Of a stretch of 64,000 nucleotides of DNA, positions 37,774 through 46,301 are shown one piece after another. The stretch is from contig JASANG010002840.1 in the NCBI GenBank assembly GCA_030248215.1, forward strand, positions 98,919 to 162,918. The letters are read 5' to 3'. The notes beneath the pieces were generated by a model, which was given only the letters and a program-made list of their open reading frames with translations, was not told where the DNA came from and searched no databases. The DNA comes from Enoplolaimus lenunculus (Eukaryota > Nematoda > Enoplea > Enoplida > Thoracostomopsidae). A program made the translations under genes and the position numbers. The stretch's first letter is position 1; every line of letters begins with the position of its first letter.

Positions 37774-38391
37774 TTGATCAGCCCTTGTTTAGTTGGTATA
37801 ACGGAAGAAGACAACGCAAAACAAGCCTATATAAATTATTATTTTAGAGAGCTGGACATTCCAGTAGTAGTGCATAAGTGTAGACTTTGCGTGCCTTTTC
37901 AAGCACCTTTTATAGGTAGCACTCCAGATGGAATCGTAACTTCAGTTCAGTTCGCGCAGCCAAGAGTAGTTGAAATCAAATGTTTATACGCCACAGCACT
38001 CACCCCACGCAGTATGCTGGAGATTGCACTAAGTCGTAAGTCCGGATTTTATTGCAAAATTGATAAATCTTCTGGGCAATTTACATTAAAAACCAGTCAA
38101 AAGTATTACTCACAGGTGTTAGGGGAATTAGCAATTACAGCATTGCCTGTAGCAGATTTAGTAATTTATGCACCAAGAAGCAGAGAAATAAAGGTAATAT
38201 ATGTTCCTTTTAATCGTGAACACTGGCAAGCGCTTTTTAACAAAATTTGTTATTTTAACCAAAACTTTATTACTGGAAACAACAGCGTCCAACACACACA
38301 AACTAAAACCATCGCGCAACTCACAGAAACCACGGACACATTCAGTATTATATCAAACATCGATAATTCCGAACCTATGCAGATTGACTAA
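37774..38391 (+). CDS. YqaJ-type exonuclease of the Polinton
   Basis: A 205-codon open frame that looks whole apart from a short N-terminus. It matches the YqaJ/lambda-exonuclease fold used by viral recombinases: FIGSTPDGIV contains the catalytic Asp context and VVEIKCLY the E-x-K motif of the PD-(D/E)XK nucleases, and an SQKYYSQVLGEL segment supplies the downstream Gln/Tyr helix. Family members resect DNA ends to make single strands for annealing. In the element it would act in replication or recombination with the divergent polymerase. The upstream start may lie before 37774; the given start is the first ATG in the frame. Confidence 0.85.
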   Translation: MISPCLVGITEEDNAKQAYINYYFRELDIPVVVHKCRLCVPFQAPFIGSTPDGIVTSVQFAQPRVVEIKCLYATALTPRSMLEIALSRKSGFYCKIDKSSGQFTLKTSQKYYSQVLGELAITALPVADLVIYAPRSREIKVIYVPFNREHWQALFNKICYFNQNFITGNNSVQHTQTKTIAQLTETTDTFSIISNIDNSEPMQID

Positions 38392-38796
38392 TCCATTGCC
38401 CTTAATTCATTTTTGTCACATTTCATCTGTTCATTTCCACAATGTAGATTCAGATAAATCATTTTTTACCTTAAAAAGGCAGAATTAAAAAAGCATATAT
38501 ATTCTACTTACCTCCACTCCGGCGATATTATTCAACAATCAGAAGATAACTTTGCAATTACTATGAACCTAGGTTTCGTTGTCGGTGTAGTACAACCTGA
38601 TGCACGTGAGTCGTGTATCTTGCGAATAATCTACGTATCCACCTGTCCCAAAATTATAACCGCTTTTCCCTATTAATCTGCACTATTAATATGCTACAAT
38701 CTAATAATAATTTAATAGTGTATTTATAGAACAGCAAATTACGTATATCGTCACATTTTTATACTGTACGTTCCGAATAATGCACATATATATAAC

Positions 38797-39141
38797 TTGT
38801 TGCTACGTTCTATATATTTTTTCAATTCACATTCCTTATATATCAACATGGACAGTATGTTTTCAAAAAGTGATCTTTATAATCTATGCGACGCTATAAT
38901 GGCATTAGTAAGAGAAAACTTTTCAGGGTGTCAAGACCAACAGCCCATGGAAGAATACTGGGACCACGGCGGGCTAACTGGGTGCCTGTACGCTTTTGAC
39001 TTTCACGCTGATGTATATTTAGATTCAGCCATCGAAACATTGGGTCTCTCTTATTCCTCACTAAATCAAACAGTTAGCATCGTATCAGAGTATACGCAGT
39101 ATATCAACATTCTCATCCATTGCCAGTGGCCGATAACTTAG
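38797..39141 (+). CDS. Unrecognised Polinton open frame
   Basis: 114 codons, or about 97 from the internal ATG at 38848, which starts a more hydrophilic protein (MDSMFSKSDLYNL). Ser- and Asp-rich, with no motif I recognise. It lies between the nuclease and integrase genes on the same strand. A further frame at 39161-39400 follows closely and may belong with it. Confidence 0.45.
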   Translation: MLLRSIYFFNSHSLYINMDSMFSKSDLYNLCDAIMALVRENFSGCQDQQPMEEYWDHGGLTGCLYAFDFHADVYLDSAIETLGLSYSSLNQTVSIVSEYTQYINILIHCQWPIT

Positions 39142-39160
39142 AAGACCAGATGTTCCGCAA

Positions 39161-39400
39161 ATGGAGTTTGAACGATCCGTGGCTAACGAAGCTACACCAG
39201 CAGACTACCCTCGTATAGTGAAGAAACTTTTACAATTACGCGGGAATAATTTAGATGACTACAAAAACTATGTATCGAAAACTCTTAGTGAACTTATTTT
39301 GCGTCGGCCTAACTCTAATATTTTTGACTACGATGTTGTATTACTTGCAAATATGGAAATTATGCGCAGTAATAATGTATGTTGTAAATCATATTTTTGA
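39161..39400 (+). CDS. Unrecognised small Polinton open frame
   Basis: 79 codons, charged, with a helical-looking centre (YPRIVKKLLQLRGNNLDDY). It has no family resemblance. It lies on the same strand as its neighbours and close behind the frame ending at 39141. Confidence 0.4.
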   Translation: MEFERSVANEATPADYPRIVKKLLQLRGNNLDDYKNYVSKTLSELILRRPNSNIFDYDVVLLANMEIMRSNNVCCKSYF

Positions 39401-39582
39401 ACAAATAACCATTAAAAAGGTCTTCTATACTGCAATCAGCAAGTTTCTAATTTAACCATGGAGCGTGATAGGATAAATGCAATGCTTTTGGCAACAGTTT
39501 CTTAATTATTGTCCATCAGCAATACAGAATACTTGATTGAACATACCCAGAATTATGATAACAGTGTTATGGAGATGGCTTA

Positions 39583-39798
39583 TTGTCAGCAGTATTATTT
39601 GGGGTAGAAACAAAAGTAACCATTTGTTCACCACATATTTTTATTCGAAAAAGTAATGAGAAATTTCAAATCTTGCCTATGGAGTTTAAAAGACTGAAGA
39701 AAGATGCTTGTAAGGATCATCACACTTATACTGAGCAGTATTTAAGCGCTACGGAGCGTAAAACAGTAGTTCTAAAATCAAACGAAGTACGGGATTAA
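39583..39798 (+). CDS. Unrecognised small Polinton open frame
   Basis: 71 codons, Lys-rich, no motif recognised. It lies just upstream of the integrase region, and no function can be assigned. Confidence 0.35.
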   Translation: MSAVLFGVETKVTICSPHIFIRKSNEKFQILPMEFKRLKKDACKDHHTYTEQYLSATERKTVVLKSNEVRD

Positions 39799-39857
39799 TG
39801 TAAGTTTTAAAAAGAGCTAAATTGTAATAGTATATTTTCTCAAAAAGCTAATTATTT

Positions 39858-40927
39858 ATGGAAAAGTTATACTTTGATCTCGTTAACCCTCTAGGACTAA
39901 GCTCTCTTCAAAATTTATATAACGCGGCTAAAGAGAATAAACTAGATATCACACTAAACGATGTTAGACAGTTTTTATCGGGCTAGCCAGCTTATACACT
40001 TGTCGAAAAACGCCCCAAGAAAAATTTCAAACGCGTAAGATACATAGTTTCAGACCTTTATGATATATTTTAAAGCGATTAGGCTGATATGCAACCACTA
40101 GCTAAGTTTAATGATGGCTACAAAAACATCTTAGTCGTTATTAATTGCTTTTCTGCTTTTCTAAGTTTTGTTGGGGTGTTCCTTTGAACGCCAAGACCGA
40201 TGAAGAAATATTTAAGGCTCTTAATGCAATTTTAGATCCATTATTACCAGAAAAACCTAGAAAGTTCACAGTAGATAGAGCAAAAGAACATTACAGTAAA
40301 CCGTTCACAGAGTTATTTAAATCTATAGGTATCAAATTGCTTTACACCACTAATGACGAATCTAAAACAATATTTGCAGAAAGAAAAATCCGTGACATAA
40401 AGCGTAAAGTTTATATATACCTAAGAAAACACAATACTTGGCGATACATTGATGTTCTACCAGATATTATAAAGTCACTTAATGAGCGCAAGATGCGCAC
40501 CACAGGATTTATGCCAATAGATGTTACCAGACAAAATGAACGTGTTGTACGTAACAACTTATAACCTCGCACTTTAACTCGGCATCCCAAAACGTATAAG
40601 TTCAATATAGGAGACGGAGTAAAACTGCTAAAACGACCTTTTCCGTTCGCAAAATCATTTTATCCAAACTGGACAGAAGAAGAATTTTTAGTTGACCAAC
40701 ACACCCCATCTTCCCCACCAACTTATCGCATTAAGTCTATACCAGGGGAGAGTATAGTCGGCATATTCTACGAGCAAGAAATGCAAAAAGTTGTACGAAA
40801 AGAAGAAATTTACGAAGTAGAAAAGGTTATTAAATGTCTCAAAACTAAAACAGGTGCAACAGAGTTTTTAGTTAAGCAAAAGGTTATCCCGCAGATCAAT
40901 CCAGTTGGGATAATTAAAAAGACATAA
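39858..40927 (+). pseudogene. Polinton integrase (retroviral-type fold), broken
   Basis: It integrates the element and gives the 6-bp target duplication. The start (MEKLYFDLVNPLGLSSLQNL) is the N-terminal form typical of Polinton integrases. The core is seen at about 40100-40560: FNDGYKN followed by a VINCFSAF-like strand, then KPRKFTVDRAKEH (second catalytic Asp region) and ERKIRDIKRKVY (catalytic Glu region). The C-terminal part to 40927 carries GDGVKLLKRPFPFAKSFYPN and EEFLVD, as expected of the DNA- or chromatin-binding domain. It is broken. Confidence 0.9.
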
Positions 40928-40952
40928 ACAAGATTTAATCGATGCTTATTTA

Positions 40953-41477
40953 TGAATTGGAAAGTAGTAAACACGACTATTTGTGGAACATTCGATAAAT
41001 GTATAAATTTGTATGATTTAGCTTTGCAGTGAAAAGTGCAATATAATCCTCGTAAGTTTAGTGGTATAGTGTGGCACCCAGAATTAGGTGGTTGTTGTTT
41101 GATTTTTGGATCGGGAAAATTTACCATTGTTGGTCTTAGTAATCCCTTAGTAGCAAAATTAATTGTTGCAGGAATCAAAAAGCTAATCGGTGATTGTTCT
41201 CATATCCATAAAAAATTACGTGGTCTCCTTAGATACTAATCATAATGTCAATCTTCACAAGCTATGCAGTGTACCATTCGCAGAACGGTATAACGTGGTA
41301 TTCGATCCTCACGATTTAATGCCTCCGCTTATGTTGAGTTTAGAGCGGGCAATACTATTAATACACCACACCGGCAAAGTTATCATTACGGGAGTTAAAA
41401 AGTACAAATATATAGAACCACTAATACACCGTATCAATAACATTATTGTACCGCACCATGTATGTAGTAATCGATAG
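40953..41477 (+). pseudogene. TATA-binding-protein-like gene in the Polinton, broken
   Basis: Two tandem TBP-fold repeats are recognisable. Repeat 1 has the VNTTICG strand, the YNPRKFSGIVW segment equivalent to YNPKRFAAVIM of TBP, and LIFGSGKFTIVG equivalent to LIFSSGKMVCTG. Repeat 2 has ERYNVVFDPHDLMP, then ILLIHHTGKVIITG equivalent to VLLIFVSGKVVLTG, and a closing helix. TBP recognises promoter DNA with this saddle-shaped fold and recruits the transcription machinery. Here it would presumably redirect transcription to element promoters, which is inference. TBP is not part of the standard Polinton gene set known to me. It follows the integrase on the same strand. Confidence 0.85.
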
Positions 41478-41800
41478 AGTTAATCCAGGTTTTTCGTATA
41501 CAGTTGCACATCTAAAACAAACTCTAGATTCGTCAAAAGCCGAAATATCAGTAGTTCAGTGTAGTTTACCCCAAAAAGTGCGGTTTTTACAAACAGATTG
41601 TATTGAACCTGGTCTCTATAACGACGGAAGCATGCGTTTTTACACTCAAATTCAAAATTTTGTCCTATTCCGCTTCATCATAAGCTAAGATACAATAAGC
41701 TCGACACTATTCTAATAGATACAGGAGAAACATTGTCAGAAACAGATAAAATTTTAGTTGTTCTTCATATAAATTATTAAAAAGACTGAAAAACCACGGT
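41458..41800 (+). pseudogene. Unrecognised Polinton region
   Basis: It starts with a MYVVIDRVNPGFSY segment and contains a Ser/Thr-rich stretch. Its position before the small basic protein and the capsid gene would fit a minor virion protein, but no family was recognised. Confidence 0.4.
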
Positions 41801-41814
41801 TTAGTATATTCAAA

Positions 41815-41997
41815 ATGGATCAGGAACTTATCCGGCTACTAGCGGGCAGCTCTAGGCATTCAATTTCGCTAAAGTTAAGTAAGGTGAAGGGGCGCCGTAA
41901 AACTATTAAAAAGGCACGTAAAACTAACAGGAAAAAAAGAAGTAGGCAAAAAACTAGCAACAAGAAAACGAAAAGAAGGGTCTCAAAATTGTATTAA
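41815..41997 (+). CDS. Small Arg/Lys-rich protein of the Polinton
   Basis: A 60-codon frame whose last 40 residues are mostly Lys, Arg and Ser (for example KARKTNRKKRSRQK). Small basic proteins in this position in Polintons and adenovirus-like elements are thought to be virion core proteins that condense DNA. It ends just before the capsid gene start at 42000. It looks whole. The assignment rests on composition and position. Confidence 0.6.
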   Translation: MDQELIRLLAGSSRHSISLKLSKVKGRRKTIKKARKTNRKKRSRQKTSNKKTKRRVSKLY

Positions 41998-41999
41998 GC

Positions 42000-43285
42000 A
42001 TGTCTCTTCATCCGCAACCAAAATGCCGTGTTTCGGAGTTAGATTTTGGTAATTTACCACCAATACAAGATGAAATTAATAGCGTGCACGTTGTTAAAAG
42101 TGCTTGTTTCACGGGTTTACCATCAAGTGATTATCTTACACCCCTAGAATTTAGATTTGGAGGTTCTTCGGATTATATTGATGTTGACTCAATTATGTTA
42201 TATTTACAAGTTGAAATAATAAAGAAAGACAACAGTTCTTCCCAAGAAAAACGAAATTCCCCACCAGCACCAACACCTAGCAAATCATCATCTAAAAAGA
42301 CCTACAAGGCAAGCAGGATTAGGAAACGTAGACGGGCCAGTAAATCTTTTTCTATATTCGTTGTTTGATATAGTTGAACTTAAAATTGCAGGCAAAACAG
42401 TGTCACTTGAGCAGTCAGATTACCAGTACATAATGAATACCCTTTTTCACTTATACTTTCCCGCAACCGTACGAAAAACTCTTCTTCAACCATCAATTTA
42501 TGAACCAAATCAACCGTATAGTTTGATAGTGAACCAGACGCAGTTGCTCAAAGAACCTCAATGCTAGATACAAATATAGGCGAAATATATGGAAAAGTTT
42601 TCAGAGATTTTCTTAACACAGGGAGATATTTACCGGGTAATGTATTCTTAAGCTTAATTTTTCATCGAGCTAAACCCAACTTTTGTATTATGGGAAATTC
42701 AAAGAAAACTTATAACGCTAAGATTAAAACGGCAAAACTTTATACACCATATTTATCCTTAACTACTACAAGCATATCAAACTACCAAAAAATTTTAGCT
42801 ACTTCGGGTTTCAAATATCCGGTAGTACGCCACAACATTAGCACCAAAGCGCTGGGAGTGGGAGATATGAATGTTTCATGGTCGTTTATTAGTAATGGGA
42901 AGATACCAAGAAAGATAGTGTTAATGCAAGTACGCGCATCAGCTTATAACGGACAAATTGACAAAAACCCATATAATTTTGAAGATTTCGGACTACAAAG
43001 TTTGCAGGTGTTTGTTAACAAAAAGTCATTTCCAAGTAGTGTACCGCTAACTTTTGAACGATTTGGAGATATATACCGCACGTATTTAAATTTCGTTAAG
43101 GCTGCCGATTACGTTAATTTAGAACCAGGCTTTGATGTATTTGGCTATGGGGCAGGTTACTTTATGATACCAATAAGTTGAACGAGAGATGGGTGAACAA
43201 ATTGCGGCTACCACTCCAACCCAGAGCATGGAAACCTTGATATAGAGTTAGTTTACGCAAAACCATTAACAGAACAAATAATGTT
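42000..43285 (+). pseudogene. Polinton major capsid protein (double jelly-roll), broken
   Basis: The start (CRVSELDFGNLPPIQ) and following parts (LEFRFGGSSDYIDVDSIMLY, then LFDIVELKIAGKTVS) match the family annotated in animals as F54H12.2-like, the Polinton major capsid protein. The second half (42561-43181) has the conserved stretch with YPVVRHNI, VFVNKKSFPS and LNFVKAAD. Double jelly-roll proteins form icosahedral shells. The gene is followed directly by the packaging ATPase, the usual virion-module order. It is broken. Confidence 0.85.
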
Positions 43286-43760
43286 ACTACGATACCACTT
43301 TAGACAAACCCATATTACTAGAGCAACCGTATAATGCTATTGTTACCGGCTCTACTCGGTCGGGTAAATCGAATTTGTACGTAAACTATTGGAACATTGT
43401 GATTCAGTTCATAAAGCACAATTTAAACGTGTTTATTATTGCTATGGCATGCCCGAGGAAGAGTTATTTAGCATAAGCGCTCCCACTCTTCAAATCATAC
43501 CAAGCTTTCCCGATTTTATTTTTGAAGAAGCAGATATTCCTGTTCACACACTCATCCTAGACGATTTTATGGATAAATTAATAGGAGACAAAAGTTTAAT
43601 CACCCTATTCACCAAAATGAGGCATCGGTTAGTATCGGTAATTTTTAGTGTTCAGAATTTATATTTTTGCCCGAAAGTTGGTCCATGTTTCCGCAGAGAA
43701 CTGATTATTACTTTCTTTTCGAAAATAGGGGAGACCAGGCAATGATATCGAACCTTAGCA
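43286..43760 (+). pseudogene. Polinton packaging ATPase (FtsK/HerA type), broken
   Basis: A Walker A motif (GSTRSGKS) lies near 43345, and the HTLILDDFMD segment near 43545 is the Walker B, followed by TLFTKMRHRLVSVIFSVQNL, the sensor region typical of A32-like genome-packaging ATPases of Polintons and large DNA viruses. It would pump element DNA into the capsid. It follows the capsid gene on the same strand. It is broken. Confidence 0.85.
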
Positions 43761-43837
43761 GCAGAATGTTCTGAGGTAAAAAATATTTACTTGCAGCACA
43801 TAAAAATCATTAAAAAGGCAATACGGTTACCTTATGG

Positions 43838-44332
43838 TTAATTTCAAACCTAATATTCCCCCGGAGTTTGTGCTTTCAGAAGGTATATTACCGTGTGAAC
43901 AATATTCACATTGCTAAATTCACAGTTAAAGGCATTGGCTATCACAGCGCTGAACAATACTATCAAGCAAAGAAGGCATACCATTTCGGTGACCACAAAT
44001 TATACTACCGCATTCTACAGTGTTTGTCTCCATCTCGAGCAAAAGAACTCTCTCAGGAAATTGACGGCTATGATCCAGTAGAATGGGAGAAACAACACGA
44101 CAATGTGATGCTAGAAACTTTACGCGCAAAATTTAACGGAAATGCGTTACTGAAACGACAACTCACAGACACGGGTGACATGGAATTACTATTCGCCACG
44201 CAACACGACCAATATCTCGGCACAGGCCTATCACCATATGATCCAAGCTATGAAACAAAAGAAGAATTACCCGGCAAGAATATGCTTGGAAAATTGCTTA
44301 TGACTGTTAGGAGTGAATCATATTTCCATTAG
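43838..44332 (+). CDS. NADAR-domain protein in the Polinton
   Basis: NADAR (YbiA/RibX-related) proteins act on ADP-ribose- or NAD-linked compounds and cleave N-glycosidic bonds. The frame covers nearly the whole domain: SAEQYYQAKKA (active-site helix with conserved Glu and Lys), YDPVEWEKQHDNVM (conserved Trp and helix), LRAKFNGNALLKRQL, and the end LGTGLSPYDPSYE and GKNMLGKLLMTVR. The first ATG in the frame is at 43868; the N-terminal phenylalanine-rich strand of the family lies around 43845-43880. It looks whole as a domain. It follows the packaging ATPase and is not a standard Polinton gene known to me. Confidence 0.85.
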   Translation, partial: LISNLIFPRSLCFQKVYYRVNNIHIAKFTVKGIGYHSAEQYYQAKKAYHFGDHKLYYRILQCLSPSRAKELSQEIDGYDPVEWEKQHDNVMLETLRAKFNGNALLKRQLTDTGDMELLFATQHDQYLGTGLSPYDPSYETKEELPGKNMLGKLLMTVRSESYFH

Positions 44333-44490
44333 CTTGAAACTTGTATATTTTATGTTATATGTTTCAATTTTTAAAATAAAAGAAAAAATCAATCTGCGCT
44401 TCTGTATGAAGCCTGTAATCATAAACTTAAAAACAAGACGTATTAACTAAATCAATATTACAAATATATTACTGGATTATTCATTCATAC

Positions 44491-44955
44491 ATGGCGACGC
44501 ATGTTCAAACTATTCAAACACTTTATCCACATCACGCACTTAATGTACGGCCCCTATTTTATGCACTACACCATAACATGTGTTCAGAAATGACACACAA
44601 TTTGCTACATCCAGCATTTGGCGACATACAAAATAAGTTTTACGACTGGCTTGTACAACAGTCAAGCAACGTATTTCAAGATTTTCTGGTGTCTCTTTAC
44701 ACTGAAGGCCAGCTAACATTGTACCGAGCATTTATTGCAGTCTCCAAAGAATTTGGATATTGTTTTAAAGAACATAAAGCCACTTCACGGACTGACTATA
44801 TTTGGAACTACTTATTTAATGGACAATACGATTATTGGAAGAACGAACAGGCACACGAGCAAAATGAATATGATGTTGCTGGGTTGGGGGCGCAGTATTA
44901 TATCAAAGAATTAACAAAGAAAAGGAACAGAATACAAACATTTTTTGATACGTAG
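44491..44955 (+). CDS. Unrecognised Polinton open frame, 154 codons
   Basis: A clean frame that starts MATHVQTIQTLYPHHAL and is rich in aromatic residues and His (YDWLVQQSSNVFQDFLVSLY, FNGQYDYWKNEQ). No transmembrane segment and no family were recognised. It lies 159 bp after the NADAR gene on the same strand and is the last plus-strand gene of the element. Confidence 0.55.
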   Translation: MATHVQTIQTLYPHHALNVRPLFYALHHNMCSEMTHNLLHPAFGDIQNKFYDWLVQQSSNVFQDFLVSLYTEGQLTLYRAFIAVSKEFGYCFKEHKATSRTDYIWNYLFNGQYDYWKNEQAHEQNEYDVAGLGAQYYIKELTKKRNRIQTFFDT

Positions 44956-46301
44956 GGAACATTGGCACAGCGTTTGAAAATTATGAAAACAGATTACGAA
45001 GCTTTCGACATAGCACTAGAAATACAAGATTATTTTGTCTAGAAGAGTGTTATTTATGTTGATATTATTATTCCACTATTTATAAGTATATCACAAGTTT
45101 TCTCATCGGGCTATTGATTCAAACTACAGCGCACATAAATTCTTATGATACATACCAAGGTGCCCTATTCAGTAAAAGGTTATTAACAATTGATGAAAGT
45201 TGATTTTTCGCAATTTTGCCCCATAAAAATATCGAAGGTTACATAGCTAATATCGAAAATTTTTTATTCGGCCATTGGATAGAGCAAAAAATTCTAGGGT
45301 ATACGCCTTTTACCGTTTTTGAAAATTCCCAGTAGTTCTCGAGTTATGGCCCAAAAACCTCAACATTTCCAATTTATCCTATTCTTCGACCCTCCGTATC
45401 TGGCCCCGTAGGCCCCACAACCAAAAAATAAAATATATAATTTCAAGAATTGTAACTCCCCACCACATTACAAAAGACTCCATCCCGATATCTCTATTCA
45501 GTAAAAGGTTGTTAGCAATTGAAGAAAGTTGATTTTTCGAAATTTTACCCTTTAAAATTTTACTATATGTCAAAAAGGAACCTTAAAGATGGCATTTATT
45601 GCACTATATCTCTGAGCAAATTGTACCCATCACAATTTATTCAAGAATTCAAAACAAATTTATACAGGTTACACAGTTTCACGTCTGTAACATAGCGCAA
45701 GAGGTTTCGATTTGGGTTTCATTCGCTCACCTTTCATATTTCCCGCATTTTGAAAACTTCACCATGATTTCAGGATTGTCATCGAAATCTTGGTTAACTT
45801 GAAGCATATTTTAAGCAGTACGATTGCCCGTTGCAACAATAGGTTGTGTTATAATGAAAATTTTACACATCACCATATGGTTTGCATAACTGAACTAAGA
45901 CAATTGGTACGAAACACGATAATATAATATATAAAATTCATTGAATTATATTTAGATTATAGATTTGACCCAATATATCCGTACTTATACTACAAATTAT
46001 TTTGTTTCGAGTCCGAAAGCTTTGACTTGCATATTCTTACACATTTTGAATACATGGTTTCTTTAACATTTATCGAAGGCACTATTTTTAGACAGTACAA
46101 TATAACAGTTCAACGAACAACATATTTATTTGTTTTCGATTATTATTTTTTGAGAACATTCAATTAGAATCACTTTTGCAGGTATAGCTTTGCTGGTAAA
46201 GTTAATCGCGAGAAAAATTTTAATTAAGCATTTTATAGCTCATTAATTTTGATTGAGTGCGCTAAAGTTATAAACAGCAAAATCATTATCTCAGGAATAG
46301 G
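44956..46301. other. Polinton spacer with a direct repeat
   Basis: No gene was recognised. A block of about 62 bp (TATTCAGTAAAAGGTT, then AGTTGATTTTTCG) occurs at 45164-45225 and, with few changes, at 45489-45552. The rest is AT-rich. This zone separates the plus-strand virion genes from the minus-strand spliced gene. Confidence 0.55.
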
